A program made the position numbers and the translations under genes. This document shows positions 35,339-45,431 of a stretch of DNA of 64,000 bases, in pieces. Source of the DNA: Methylohalomonas lacus (GTDB taxonomy: Bacteria > Pseudomonadota > Gammaproteobacteria > Methylohalomonadales > Methylohalomonadaceae); assembly GCF_024808875.1 (NCBI RefSeq), contig NZ_JANUCT010000012.1, forward strand, positions 1-64,000, read 5' to 3'. The notes beneath the pieces are model-generated. The model did no database searches, had not been told where the DNA came from, and saw nothing but the letters and a program-made list of their open reading frames with translations. Positions within the stretch are counted from its first letter, which is position 1; every line of letters begins with the position of its first letter.

Positions 35339-36412
35339 ATGGCTGAATCCACACCGGGCACCGATCGTTTTCGCAAGGTTTTCATCCTGCTGCTGTTGCT
35401 GGTCGTCGGTGCCACATTCCTCGGCATGATCAGCAACTTCATTATCGCGCTGGTTCTGGCCGGCGTGTTCAGTGCGTTGTTGTATCCATTGCAAAGCTGG
35501 TTGTGTCAGCGGCTTGGTGGGCGGTCGGCGCTTGCGGCCATTCTGGTTCTCACCGCTGCCGTCGTCGTGATCGTTCTGCCGTTGCTGGCCATGCTGGGTG
35601 TCGTCGTCGCCGAGGCCGTGCAGGTGAGCGAACAGATCAAGCCTTGGGCCAGGGAGCTCATGTCCGGCGATACACCGATCACCGCGCAATTGCCCGATTG
35701 GCTGCCCTATGCCGAGCAACTGGAGCCATATCGCGAGCGCATCCTGAACAAGATCGCCGAGGCCGGCAGTGCTTCCGGTAAATGGCTGGTGAGCAGCGTA
35801 TCCGCAGTTACCCAGGGTACGGTCGGTTTTCTGCTTAGCCTGTTTGTCATGCTTTACGCCATGTTCTTTTTTCTCATCGATGGCGCGCGCATGCTGGATG
35901 TATTCAAGCTGCACCTGCCGCTTGCACGCGAGGACTGGGACCTGATTCTCGACCGTGGCGTCGCGGTGACGCGAGCGTCACTTAAGGGCATTCTGGTTAT
36001 CGGTGCATTACAGGGCCTGCTGGTGGGTCTCGGTCTATGGGCAGCCGGCATCAGTGGTGCGGCATTCTGGGGTACCATCGTGCTGATCCTGTCCGCCATA
36101 CCCGGCCTTGGTGCACCGCTTATCTGGGTACCGGCAGCGATTTATCTGTTCGTGACCGGCGCAACCGGCTGGGGTATTGCCATGGTGGTCTGGGGCGCGG
36201 TGGTCGTCGGTCTTGTCGATAACGTCCTGCGCCCGATCATTGTCGGCCGTGATACCCGCTTGCCGGATCTGTTGATTCTGGTGGCGACCCTCGGTGGCAT
36301 CATCATGTTCGGTGCAGTGGGCATACTACTCGGGCCGATTATCGCCGCGATGCTCGACACCGTACTCAACATCTACCGTCGCGCGTTCCGGGACTGGTTG
36401 CCGGCCGATTGA
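35339..36412 (+). CDS. AI-2E family transporter (PerM/TqsA superfamily)
   Basis: 357 residues with about eight transmembrane helices. The family pattern includes an N-terminal pair of helices, a cytoplasmic or periplasmic amphipathic region (ITAQLPDWLPYAEQLEPYRERI), and the C-terminal motifs IPGLGAPLIWVPAAIYL and NVLRPIIVGRDTRLPDLLILVATLGGI. Members export small molecules or act as Na/H antiporters. The name does not prove autoinducer transport; no lux genes are near. Confidence 0.92.
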   Translation: MAESTPGTDRFRKVFILLLLLVVGATFLGMISNFIIALVLAGVFSALLYPLQSWLCQRLGGRSALAAILVLTAAVVVIVLPLLAMLGVVVAEAVQVSEQIKPWARELMSGDTPITAQLPDWLPYAEQLEPYRERILNKIAEAGSASGKWLVSSVSAVTQGTVGFLLSLFVMLYAMFFFLIDGARMLDVFKLHLPLAREDWDLILDRGVAVTRASLKGILVIGALQGLLVGLGLWAAGISGAAFWGTIVLILSAIPGLGAPLIWVPAAIYLFVTGATGWGIAMVVWGAVVVGLVDNVLRPIIVGRDTRLPDLLILVATLGGIIMFGAVGILLGPIIAAMLDTVLNIYRRAFRDWLPAD

Positions 36413-36531
36413 GGGATACTGTACTGATGGCGTCGCGAACATGACTGCTCATGGAATCAATCGAGTCATTGTGCGTCCCAAAGACATTCTCTTAATGAAA
36501 CGGTTCTGTTGGCAGTGATGGCGCGAGGCTG

Positions 36532-36939
36532 ATGCTCGACGGGTTGCAACAATACGAGGCACTGTTCTGGTGGCTGTTCGCCGGATCGATAATCACCTTC
36601 GTCGCCACACTGGTTATCGTACCCATTCTGATCGTGCGCCTGCCGCATGATTATTTTTCGCATGAGCGGCGCCGCAGTCTCAGTCGTAGCAAACAGCATA
36701 TTCTGATCCGCGTGCCGCTGGTGATACTGAAAAACACACTTGGGGCCGTACTGTTCATGATGGGGATCATCATGCTGGTAACGCCGGGGCAGGGCATACT
36801 GACCCTGCTGGTCGGACTCGTGCTGCTCAATTATCCGGGCAAGTACCGGCTCGAGCGCTGGATCGTGTCACGGCCAGCGGTATTCAATGTCATCAATTGG
36901 TTACGTCGCCGCGCCGACAGGCCGCCACTGGTGCTTTAG
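36532..36939 (+). CDS. PGPGW-type small membrane protein
   Basis: 135 residues. One N-terminal helix (LFWWLFAGSIITFVATLVIVPILIV) precedes a pair around the conserved turn PGQGILTLLVGLVLLNYPGK, characteristic of the PGPGW family, here with PGQG in place of PGPG. A basic C-terminus follows. Unknown function. It lies 41 bases before the cNMP/CBS gene and may be co-transcribed. Confidence 0.82.
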   Translation: MLDGLQQYEALFWWLFAGSIITFVATLVIVPILIVRLPHDYFSHERRRSLSRSKQHILIRVPLVILKNTLGAVLFMMGIIMLVTPGQGILTLLVGLVLLNYPGKYRLERWIVSRPAVFNVINWLRRRADRPPLVL

Positions 36940-36980
36940 AAAATAATGCCGGCATACCCTGCAACAAGGTGGAGAACGAC

Positions 36981-38879
36981 ATGGAAGTAGAATTGCTCGA
37001 CATCCGCCAGCATATGGGGGGCTTTCCGCCCTTCGACATGATCGACGACGATCTGCTGGATGAGGTGGCCGGTCAGATCGAGGTAGCCTATTTCAAGGCG
37101 GGTAGCGATATCCTGGTTTATGACCAGGAGATTCATCATCTGTGCTATATCCGCAGCGGTGCCGTCGAGGTCTATCGTCGCAACGGCGATCTGTATAACT
37201 GGCTGGATGAGGGCGATATCTTCGGTCACTTCGGGCTGATGCGCAACAATCGCGTGCGCTTCCCGGTACGGGCGATGGAAGATACGCTCATCTATTTCAT
37301 CCCCGAGGTGCTGTTCGAGAAGCTGTGCGAAAGCAACGACAACTTTGCCGATTTTGTTGAACTTGAACGGCCGCGTCTGCAGGCAACTATCGAGGAGCAG
37401 AAAAAGAACAATGACATGATGATCACGCGGGTGCGCAAGCTGGTCTCACGTTACCCGCTGATCGTCGCGGCCTCGACAACGGTACAGGAGGCAGCCCATC
37501 AACTGACCGAGTCACAGGTCTCCGCCGTGCTGGTGGTCGACAGTATGAACGATGCGCCGCGCTATATTTACCGTGACAGTGAGGCACGGCCCTGGCAGGT
37601 GCGCGGCATTCTAACGGATAGCGACTTTCGCGGTCGCGTTGTTGCCAAAGGGTTGCCGCCCGAGACACCGGTGGGTGAAATCATCGGCGACAGATTGATC
37701 GTCATTCAGTCCGATGAATCCGTGTATGAAGCCATGCTGACCATGCTGCGCAATAACGTGCATCATCTGCCGGTCATGCACAGGCTATCGCCGATCGGTA
37801 TCGTGCACCTTTCGGATATTATCCGCTACGAGACGAACAGCAGCTTCTATCTGGTCAGCAACATCTTCAGCCAGGTCAATGCCGCCGGCATGGCCCGGCT
37901 GGCACCGGATGTGCGTGCCGCGTTTGTCAGCATGGTCGATGAAGGCGCGGACTCGCGCATGGTCGGTAGCGCACTGTCGACGATTGGCCGCAGCTTCACT
38001 CGCCGCTTGCTGGAACTGGCCGAGGAGTCGCTGGGCCCGCCGCCCGTGGCTTACTGTTTTATGGCCCTGGGATCGCTGGCCCGCGACGAACAGTCGATCG
38101 TGACCGACCAGGACAATGCCCTGGTGCTCGCCGATGATTTCGATCCTGACGAACACGACGCGTATTTCGCGGCACTGGCCGGGATCGTCAGCGATGGTCT
38201 CAATACCTGCGGCTATCCCTACTGCAAGGGCGACATCATGGCGACCAATCGCCAATGGCGCCAGCCGCTCTCGGTCTGGAAGCAATACTTCAACGACTGG
38301 CTGAATGATCCGACACCCGAGCGACTACTAAACAGTTCGATCTTTTTTGATCTCGATGCTATCTACGGCGATAGCCTACTGGTCGAGGAATTGCAGGAAC
38401 TGATAGCGGAAAAGGCGGCGAAAAAGCCGCTGTTTCTCGCGGCCATGGCGCTCAATGCCCTGAACCGCACGCCGCCACTGGGCATTTTCCGCACTTTCGT
38501 GCTCGAGCAGGACGGCAAGAAGAACAACTCGATCAATCTCAAGCGTCGCGGTATCGCTCCCATGGTCGACTTGATTCGCGTCCATGCGCTGGCCTGTGGT
38601 TCGCGCGCGCAGAACAGCTTCGATCGCCTCGACGATATCGATCAGACGCAGCTGCTGGCGCCGGGTGTCAGTGACAACCTGCGGCATGCGTTCGAATTTC
38701 TGTCCATGTCACGCTATCGTCACCAGGTGATCGATATCAAACAGGAGCGCCCGCCCGACAATAATATCGAGCCGGAAAACGTTTCCGACAGCGAGCGGCA
38801 TCACCTTAAGGATTCCTTTCAGATACTGGATTACGCGCAGAAATTTCTGCGCTTTCGATTTCCCATGCCGGCGGAATAG
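36981..38879 (+). CDS. cNMP-binding/CBS-pair/DUF294 nucleotidyltransferase-like regulator
   Basis: 632 residues; the ATG at 36981 follows GGTGGAG. A cyclic-nucleotide-binding domain (about 20-140) is followed by two CBS domains (about 165-300) and then DUF294 with the nucleotidyltransferase-like GSLARDEQSIVTDQDNALVLAD and the DUF294 C-terminal helical domain. Such proteins are found beside acetate permease or sodium symporters and a DnaQ-like exonuclease, and are thought to sense adenylate ligands. The exonuclease gene follows after three bases, so they form one operon. Confidence 0.92.
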   Translation: MEVELLDIRQHMGGFPPFDMIDDDLLDEVAGQIEVAYFKAGSDILVYDQEIHHLCYIRSGAVEVYRRNGDLYNWLDEGDIFGHFGLMRNNRVRFPVRAMEDTLIYFIPEVLFEKLCESNDNFADFVELERPRLQATIEEQKKNNDMMITRVRKLVSRYPLIVAASTTVQEAAHQLTESQVSAVLVVDSMNDAPRYIYRDSEARPWQVRGILTDSDFRGRVVAKGLPPETPVGEIIGDRLIVIQSDESVYEAMLTMLRNNVHHLPVMHRLSPIGIVHLSDIIRYETNSSFYLVSNIFSQVNAAGMARLAPDVRAAFVSMVDEGADSRMVGSALSTIGRSFTRRLLELAEESLGPPPVAYCFMALGSLARDEQSIVTDQDNALVLADDFDPDEHDAYFAALAGIVSDGLNTCGYPYCKGDIMATNRQWRQPLSVWKQYFNDWLNDPTPERLLNSSIFFDLDAIYGDSLLVEELQELIAEKAAKKPLFLAAMALNALNRTPPLGIFRTFVLEQDGKKNNSINLKRRGIAPMVDLIRVHALACGSRAQNSFDRLDDIDQTQLLAPGVSDNLRHAFEFLSMSRYRHQVIDIKQERPPDNNIEPENVSDSERHHLKDSFQILDYAQKFLRFRFPMPAE

Positions 38880-38882
38880 ACA

Positions 38883-39599
38883 GTGGCACTGTTCGCAAAA
38901 GCGGCGGCGCCGGATTGGCCGCAGTATCTTGCCCAGCGCGCAGCGACCGCACGCGATGCACGTCTCGCCCGTTTCTTTGCGGCTGGTACGATCGCGCCGG
39001 ACACACCCATCAACGAGGCGCCGCTGGTGGCCCTGGATATGGAAACCACCGGGCTCGATCCGCAGCGTCATGCGATTGTCAGTATCGGCCTGGTGCCTTT
39101 CACGCTGAATCGCATCGCTCTGGCGCAGCGACGTTACTGGGTGGTGCGACCGTTACGGCCATTGAGTGATGAGTCGGTCGCGTTCCATCACATTACCCAC
39201 GCGGACATAGCCCAGGCCCCGATAATCGATGCAATCCTTGCTGAATTGCTGGAGGCTCTGGCCGGGCGCCTGGTGGTGGTGCATTTTCGTCATATCGAGC
39301 GACCGTTCCTGAATACGACCCTGCAAGCCCTGTTGGGTGAGGGTATCCAGTTTCCGGTGATCGATACCATGTCGATAGAAGCACGCCGCTACCGGCAGTC
39401 AATCTGGGCGCGTTTTCGTCGCTGGATACGGCGTCCGCCCGTATCAATCCGCCTGCACAACAGCCGCATGCGCTATGGCCTGCCGGCCTACCAGGGCCAT
39501 CATGCATTGACCGATGCACTGGCTACGGCCGAATTGCTGCAGGCACAGATCGCGCGCCATTTCCCCGCGGATGTGCCCATCGGCAGTTTGTGGCGCTGA
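38883..39599 (+). CDS. DnaQ-like 3'-5' exonuclease (DEDDh)
   Basis: 238 residues with a GTG start three bases after the DUF294 stop. Exo I is LDMETTGLDPQRHAIVSIG; Exo II lies around VVVHFRHIERPFL; Exo III is the C-terminal HHALTDALATAELL (DEDDh histidine). This single-domain epsilon-like protein is not the replicative subunit by context. Pairing with cNMP/CBS/DUF294 proteins is a recurrent arrangement. Confidence 0.92.
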   Translation: MALFAKAAAPDWPQYLAQRAATARDARLARFFAAGTIAPDTPINEAPLVALDMETTGLDPQRHAIVSIGLVPFTLNRIALAQRRYWVVRPLRPLSDESVAFHHITHADIAQAPIIDAILAELLEALAGRLVVVHFRHIERPFLNTTLQALLGEGIQFPVIDTMSIEARRYRQSIWARFRRWIRRPPVSIRLHNSRMRYGLPAYQGHHALTDALATAELLQAQIARHFPADVPIGSLWR

Positions 39600-39620
39600 G
39601 TGTCCCGGCCCATAAACGAA

Positions 39621-39656
39621 GCGGGCGGGCATCAATCGATATTGATGCCCGCCCGC
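39621..39656. terminator. Perfect 16-bp stem-loop between convergent genes
   Basis: GCGGGCGGGCATCAAT pairs perfectly with ATTGATGCCCGCCCGC over a CGAT loop. It lies between the exonuclease and BCCT transporter stops. There is no T-run, but the stem is very stable and could stop or protect both transcripts. Confidence 0.7.
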
Positions 39657-39697
39657 CATGACTGTACCGAACGCCGGTGCGAACGGTCAGTCCCGTA

Positions 39698-41341
39698 TCA
39701 GCCGCGCGGTTCGCTCATCAGCCCGCGGACGATGGCGTAGCATGCTGCCAGTAATACCAGGGTGAATGGCAGACCGGTGGAAATCACGGCGGCCTGTAAC
39801 GCGATAAGCCCGCCACCCAGCAACAGCGCAATGGCGATCACGCCCTCGATGACAGCCCAGAAGATACGTTGCGGCTTGGGTGCGTCAACCTTGCCGCCGG
39901 AAGTAATCGAGTCGATCACCAGCGAACCCGAGTCCGACGAGGTGATGAAGAACACCATCACCAGAATGATGCCGATGAACGATGTAATGGCGGTCAGCGG
40001 CAGTTGGCCGAGCATGACGAACAACTGCAGTTCCAGCGCCGCGTCCTTGACGCCCTCGAAGCCGCCGTTGACCAGCTGGTCAATGGCAGTGCTACCGAAT
40101 GAGGTCATCCACAGTACCGACACCGCGGACGGAACCAGCAGGACGGCAATGAGAAACTCGCGTACGCTGCGACCGCGACTGACGCGGGCGATGAACATGC
40201 CGACAAACGGTGACCAGGATATCCACCAGGCCCAGTAGAACGCGGTCCAGCCGCCACTGAAGTTGGTATCCTCGCGGCCAAAGGGATTGGACAGCGCCGG
40301 CAGATTCACCACATAGGCTTTCAGGTTTTCGAAAAAGCCGGTGATGATCATCAGGGTCGGGCCGACGATGATCACGAACATCAGCAACAGGAACGCCAGC
40401 ACCATGTTGATCTGTGACAGTCGTTGCACGCCCTTGTCGACGCCGGCGACCACCGACAGCAGCGCGACGGCGGTGATGCCGATGATCAGAAAGACCATGG
40501 TGATGTTATTGTTCGGTATATCGAACAGATAGCTCAGGCCGGCGGCAGCCTGCGAGGCACCGATACCGAGCGATGTCGCCAGGCCGAACAGGGTGGCGAA
40601 TACGGCCAGGATATCGATGACGTGTCCCCACCAGCCCCAGACGCGCTCACCCAGGATCGGGTAGAACACCGAGCGCATCGTCAGTGGCAGGCCCTTGTTG
40701 AACGAGAACACCGCCAGCGCCAACGCCACGGTGGCATAAATCGCCCAGGGATGTAGACCCCAGTGAAATATAGTGGCGGCCATGCTCAGGGCCATGGCGG
40801 CGTCGGCATCGCCCGCGGCACCACCCAGCGGCGCCCAGCTGTCGCCGCTCAGTGACGTATTGAAATGCGTCAATGGTTCGGACACGCCGTAGAACATCAG
40901 GCCGATGCCCATGCCGGCGGCGAACAGCATGGCGAACCAGCCGGCATAGCTGAAATCCGGCGTCGCCCGGGCGCCACCGATACGGACCCTGCCCAATGGA
41001 CTGAAGATCAGGGCAATGGTCAATACGACAAAGACATTGGCGGCTGACAGAAAGAACCAGCTCAGGTTATCGGTCAGCCAGCTGCGCAGACCGCTGAACA
41101 TCGGTTCAACATAGTTCTGCAACGCCAGCGTGATGATGACGAAAAATACGATGAGCAGCGATGAAATCGTAAAGACCTTGCCATGCAGATCCAGGTTGAC
41201 GCCCATCTTGCGCGTGGTGATGTTGTCCTGGCCGATGACGTAGTCTGTATCAATCAGGTTGGCCGCACCGTCGGGTGCCGGAATACCCTCGGCACCCTCG
41301 TTGTTCTCCTGGGCCTTCTCATCTTGAGAATGATTAGTCAC
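39698..41341 (-). CDS. BCCT-family transporter (betaine/choline/carnitine type)
   Basis: 547 residues with twelve transmembrane helices. Family features: GMGIGLMFYGVSEPLTHF in helix 3 and the Trp-rich substrate box WTAFYWAWWISWSPFVGMFIARVSRGR. It would take up a quaternary amine or related compatible solute with Na or H. The N-terminus is acidic and hydrophilic (about 50 residues). Substrate choice among betaine, choline, carnitine or other methylated amines is open, but such a carrier fits an organism that catabolises methylated amines. The universal stress protein gene lies immediately upstream. Confidence 0.93.
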   Translation of the reverse strand: MTNHSQDEKAQENNEGAEGIPAPDGAANLIDTDYVIGQDNITTRKMGVNLDLHGKVFTISSLLIVFFVIITLALQNYVEPMFSGLRSWLTDNLSWFFLSAANVFVVLTIALIFSPLGRVRIGGARATPDFSYAGWFAMLFAAGMGIGLMFYGVSEPLTHFNTSLSGDSWAPLGGAAGDADAAMALSMAATIFHWGLHPWAIYATVALALAVFSFNKGLPLTMRSVFYPILGERVWGWWGHVIDILAVFATLFGLATSLGIGASQAAAGLSYLFDIPNNNITMVFLIIGITAVALLSVVAGVDKGVQRLSQINMVLAFLLLMFVIIVGPTLMIITGFFENLKAYVVNLPALSNPFGREDTNFSGGWTAFYWAWWISWSPFVGMFIARVSRGRSVREFLIAVLLVPSAVSVLWMTSFGSTAIDQLVNGGFEGVKDAALELQLFVMLGQLPLTAITSFIGIILVMVFFITSSDSGSLVIDSITSGGKVDAPKPQRIFWAVIEGVIAIALLLGGGLIALQAAVISTGLPFTLVLLAACYAIVRGLMSEPRG

Positions 41342-41394
41342 GGTAGAACTCCTCGGAATGTCGTTGAAATATTATTGGCATAACAGCCGGTTGC

Positions 41395-41811
41395 TTACGG
41401 CCTGATCAGAAATACGGATGCCGTGGTATTTGTGGCGATCTTGCCGCCATGCGATGGCATGACTGCATCGAGGTGCGCGGGCAGGTGTGTGGCCATGACA
41501 ACCAGATCGGCGCCAATGTCGTCGATAGCCTGGGTCAGTACATCATCGAGATCAGCGATGGGATCGGGACTGGTGATGGCCCGGGCCTTGACCGGCTGAC
41601 CGTGGCTCTCGCCCTGCTGCCGGGCGAAGGCTTCCAGTTTCTGCTGGTATTCTTCCGGTGTTCGGGCAACGCTGCCCGGCACGGTTGCGGTGACACTGAC
41701 GTAATGGACTTCACAACTGTAGTGTGCCGCCAGGTCCGACGCTGCCTGCAGGGCAGGTTTCAGTGTTTCGATATGGGCCAGATCGACCGGCACCATCATC
41801 CTTTCAAACAT
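41395..41811 (-). CDS. Universal stress protein (UspA family)
   Basis: 138 residues. Starts MVPVDLAHIETLKPAL and ends ADLVVMATHLPAHLDAVMPSHGGKIATNTTASVFLIRP. The usual ATP-binding G-2-x-G-9-x-G(S/T) is reduced: only SHGGKIATNTTASV is recognisable, so nucleotide binding is uncertain. It starts the operon with the BCCT transporter, a frequent pairing thought to modulate transport under stress. Confidence 0.9.
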   Translation of the reverse strand: MFERMMVPVDLAHIETLKPALQAASDLAAHYSCEVHYVSVTATVPGSVARTPEEYQQKLEAFARQQGESHGQPVKARAITSPDPIADLDDVLTQAIDDIGADLVVMATHLPAHLDAVMPSHGGKIATNTTASVFLIRP

Positions 41812-42198
41812 GCTGTGCCTCCTTGGTTAACCCCGAATTGCGTGAGTCCGTTGCCAACGCCATCAATCGGCGCGAAGTCGGTTCCGTGGGTATTCAATGC
41901 TTTATTGCCATATTACTGAATTCATACTACGCAGCATGGCCCTTTTTTGCCAACCCACGCCAATGACGCGATCATGGCACGGAGCCGGGATCGCACATTC
42001 TGTTCAGGTTTTGTTGGATACATGTCGAGGCATGATCGCGATCCATGATTACTGTCACTAGAGGCGCCCGGCCGCGATCGTTGTCCCCGGCAGGAATCGA
42101 AACCCTTGTGGAAATGCGTTGCCACTGGTGGTGAAATGGATAATGTCAGTGTCAGGGTCATCCGACCGGCAAGCTGATACTGGCAGGAGGCAGTGAGT
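41812..42198. other. Intergenic region between usp-BCCT and putA
   Basis: About 390 bases between divergent genes. No ORF with a plausible start, tRNA or clear hairpin terminator is visible. AT-rich patches at 41880-41940 could serve the usp promoter. An AGGAGG (42185-42190) belongs to putA. Confidence 0.5.
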
Positions 42199-45100
42199 AT
42201 GGCTGAAGCCCGGCATGCGCGTGAACCACAATCGCGTCCATTCGGCCTGCAGGGCGGCTGCGAACGGACGCCATCGCGCAGCAGGATTGCCCATGACTAT
42301 CGCGTTGATGAAGCGACTTGTGTGCGGGCTTTTCAGGAGACGATCGCGCTGGATGCCGACACCTCCGACCGCATTTACCGCCGCGCCTGCGGGCTGGTCG
42401 AGTCGATGCGAGCACGTCGGCACAGCGCCGGTGGCATCGAGGCGTTTCTGCACGAATACGATCTCGCCTCGGACGAGGGCGTCATCCTCATGTGCCTGGC
42501 CGAGGCGCTGTTGCGCATACCCGATACGGCTACCGCCGATCGCCTGATCCGCGACAAGCTGGCCCGGGGCCACTGGGATAGCCACCTTGGCCACAGTTCA
42601 TCGCTGTTCGTCAATGCCGGTACCTGGGGACTGCTGCTGACCGGCCGCATGGTGGCCATCGGCAGCGACCGTGACAGCTCGGCGTCCAAGGTGCTGCAGC
42701 GGCTGGTTGCGCGCGGCGGCGAACCGCTGGTGCGCGCGGCCCTGCGCCAGGCGATGGGCATCATGGCGCGCCAGTTCGTCATGGGTCGGACGATCGCTGA
42801 AGCCATTGACCGCGGCACCGAAAGCGGCAACCGCATCTGGCGTTATTCGTTCGACATGCTCGGCGAGGCGGCGGTCTGTCACGCCGACGTCGAGTACTAC
42901 CAGCAGGCCTATCGTACCGCCATCGAGGCACTGGCTCGGCAGGGCGCCGATCTCGGTGACGGCGCCGCTGCCCCCGGCATCTCGGTCAAACTATCGGCGC
43001 TGCATCCGCGCTACGCGTTTGCCAAACGTGCCCGCCTCGATGACGAACTCGTACCACGCGTGCTCGACCTGGCGCGCCGGGCCAGGCAGGCCGGCGTCGC
43101 GCTGACCATCGACGCCGAGGAAGCCGAGCGCCTGGAGCCGAGTCTGGACGTTTTTGCCCGGCTGCGTGCCGCCGCCGATCTCGCCGGCTGGGACGGGCTG
43201 GGCGTGGCCGTTCAGGCCTACCAGAAACGCGCGCCGGCGGTAATCGACTGGTTTGCCGGGCAGGCCGAGCGCCATGCCACGCGCATACCGCTACGCCTGG
43301 TGAAGGGCGCCTACTGGGATACCGAGATCAAGCGTGCCCAGGAACTCGGTCTCGACGGTTACCCGGTCTACACGCGCAAGCCGCACACCGACGTCGCCTA
43401 CCTGGCCTGCGCCCGGCGCCTGCTCGATTACGACGCGGCGTTTCTGCCGCAGTTTGCCACCCACAACGCCTACACCGTGGCCTGGATCCTTGAGCAGGCC
43501 GGTACGGCCGATTACGAGTTCCAGCGCCTGCACGGCATGGGTGATGCGCTGTACCAGGACCTGATGGACAGCCAGGCGATACCCGGTTGCCGCGTCTACG
43601 CACCGGTCGGTGGTCACGAGGCGCTGCTGCCGTATCTGGTGCGGCGGTTGCTGGAAAACGGTGCCAACAGCTCGTTCGTCAATCGCGCCGTCGAGGACGA
43701 CCTGCCGGTGGAAGAGGTCGTCTTCGACCCGCTGCAGGCCACCCGCAAGAGTGCTGGCCAGCCGCACCCGCGGATCCCGCTGCCACGCGATCTCTACGGC
43801 GAGGCGCGTCCCAATTCCCACGGTCCGGACCTGAGCGATCCGCTGGTTGTCGCCGAACTTGGCATCGAGCTCGCCGATCGGGCGGCCGAGCCTGCTGAAG
43901 CAACTGCCGATGTTCCGGGAGAAAACGACCGGCGGCCGGTTACCGATCCGGGTGACTCCAGACGGGTTATCGGTTACGTGCGTGACGCCGACGGCGCGGC
44001 AGTCGAGGCGGCGCTGCAGACCGCGGCCGCCGCGGCGCCGGACTGGAACGCCCGCGGCGGTGCGGCACGGGCCGCCTTGTTGCGCGCCGCCGCTGATCGG
44101 CTTGAGGCCGAGCGTGCCGGACTCATGGCGCTCATTGTGAGCGAGGGCGGCCGCACGCTGCCGGACGCGCTGGCCGAGGTACGCGAGGCGATCGACTTCT
44201 GTCGCTATTATGCCGTGCAGGCTGAACGGCACTTTGCCGTGCCGCGGCTACTGCCCGGGCCGACCGGCGAGTCGAACGAACTGGCCCTGCAGGGCCGTGG
44301 CGTTTTTGCCTGCATCAGCCCGTGGAACTTCCCGCTGGCCATTTTTACCGGCCAGGTGGCCGCCGCACTCGCCGCCGGCAACACGGTCGTCGCCAAGCCC
44401 GCCGAGCAGACGCCGCTGACCGCCGCCCGTGCCGTCCGGCTGTTTCGTGCCGCCGGCATACCGGAAGCAGTACTGCAGCTGTTGCCGGGCGACGGCGCGG
44501 TCGGCGAATCGCTGGTCAACGATCCGCGCATTGACGGCGTCGCCTTTACCGGTTCGATTGAAACGGCCTGCGCCATCAACCGGGCGCTGGCCAGGCGCGA
44601 CGGTCCCATCATTCCATTGGTCGCCGAGACCGGCGGCGTCAACGCGATGATCGCCGACAGCTCGGCACTGGCGGAGCAGGTTGTGCGCGACGTCACCCGC
44701 TCGGCATTCAACAGTGCCGGCCAGCGCTGCTCGGCATTGCGCGTGCTGTTCGTGCAGGAGGCAATCGCACCGCGACTGCTGGAGCTGCTTGCCGGCGCCA
44801 TGCGCGAACTGAGCATCGGCGACCCGGCCCTGCTGGCCACCGACGTCGGCCCGGTCATCGACGCGTCGGCCCGGCAGATGCTCGAGCAGCATGCCGCGCG
44901 TATGCGCAATGAGGCGCGGGTCATCCAGGAACTGGCGCTGCCGGAGGATCTCGACGACGGTCACTTCTTTGCCCCGTGCGCCTACGAGATCGAGCGTTTG
45001 GATCAATTACCCGGTGAAGTCTTCGGCCCGATCCTGCATGTCATCCGCTACCGGGCCGATCAGCTCGGCAGCGTCATCGACGCGATCAACAACAGCGGCT

Positions 45101-45369
45101 ACGGTCTGACCCTCGGGATTCACTCGCGCGTCGAGGAAACCGCCGCATACATCCGCAATCGCGCCCGGGTCGGCAACCTCTACGTCAACCGCGACATGAT
45201 CGGCTCGGTCGTCGGCGTGCAACCCTTCGGCGGCGAGAGGCTGTCCGGCACCGGCTTCAAGGCCGGCGGCCCCAACTACCTGCTGCGTTTCGCGGTCGAG
45301 CGCACCTTCACCGTCAACACCGCCGCGATCGGCGGCAACGCCTCGCTTTATACGATCGACGAGGATTGA
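42199..45369 (+). CDS. putA: Bifunctional proline dehydrogenase/P5C dehydrogenase
   Basis: About 1056 residues. The ATG at 42199 lies eight bases from AGGAGG; a GTG six bases earlier is less well placed. The N-terminal half is an FAD-dependent proline dehydrogenase barrel (ISVKLSALHPRY, LRLVKGAYWDTEIKRAQ, FATHNAYTV, YAPVGGHEALLPYLVRRLLENG). The C-terminal half is an NAD-dependent aldehyde dehydrogenase with Cys844 in NSAGQRCSALR and Glu in VAETGGVNAMI. It lacks the ribbon-helix-helix DNA-binding domain and the extra C-terminal domain, so it is a type A-like catalytic core without regulator function. Converts proline to glutamate. Confidence 0.96.
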   Translation: MAEARHAREPQSRPFGLQGGCERTPSRSRIAHDYRVDEATCVRAFQETIALDADTSDRIYRRACGLVESMRARRHSAGGIEAFLHEYDLASDEGVILMCLAEALLRIPDTATADRLIRDKLARGHWDSHLGHSSSLFVNAGTWGLLLTGRMVAIGSDRDSSASKVLQRLVARGGEPLVRAALRQAMGIMARQFVMGRTIAEAIDRGTESGNRIWRYSFDMLGEAAVCHADVEYYQQAYRTAIEALARQGADLGDGAAAPGISVKLSALHPRYAFAKRARLDDELVPRVLDLARRARQAGVALTIDAEEAERLEPSLDVFARLRAAADLAGWDGLGVAVQAYQKRAPAVIDWFAGQAERHATRIPLRLVKGAYWDTEIKRAQELGLDGYPVYTRKPHTDVAYLACARRLLDYDAAFLPQFATHNAYTVAWILEQAGTADYEFQRLHGMGDALYQDLMDSQAIPGCRVYAPVGGHEALLPYLVRRLLENGANSSFVNRAVEDDLPVEEVVFDPLQATRKSAGQPHPRIPLPRDLYGEARPNSHGPDLSDPLVVAELGIELADRAAEPAEATADVPGENDRRPVTDPGDSRRVIGYVRDADGAAVEAALQTAAAAAPDWNARGGAARAALLRAAADRLEAERAGLMALIVSEGGRTLPDALAEVREAIDFCRYYAVQAERHFAVPRLLPGPTGESNELALQGRGVFACISPWNFPLAIFTGQVAAALAAGNTVVAKPAEQTPLTAARAVRLFRAAGIPEAVLQLLPGDGAVGESLVNDPRIDGVAFTGSIETACAINRALARRDGPIIPLVAETGGVNAMIADSSALAEQVVRDVTRSAFNSAGQRCSALRVLFVQEAIAPRLLELLAGAMRELSIGDPALLATDVGPVIDASARQMLEQHAARMRNEARVIQELALPEDLDDGHFFAPCAYEIERLDQLPGEVFGPILHVIRYRADQLGSVIDAINNSGYGLTLGIHSRVEETAAYIRNRARVGNLYVNRDMIGSVVGVQPFGGERLSGTGFKAGGPNYLLRFAVERTFTVNTAAIGGNASLYTIDED

Positions 45370-45431
45370 AAAGATCGTCGACAGCGTAGAGCTTGCTTCG
45401 CGGCGGCTCGCCGCTCCCGCAAGTTACATTT

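Noticed and set aside
35339-36412. Quorum-sensing (AI-2) function for the transporter
   Set aside because: The family name is historical; no luxS or lsr gene is present and members transport varied substrates.
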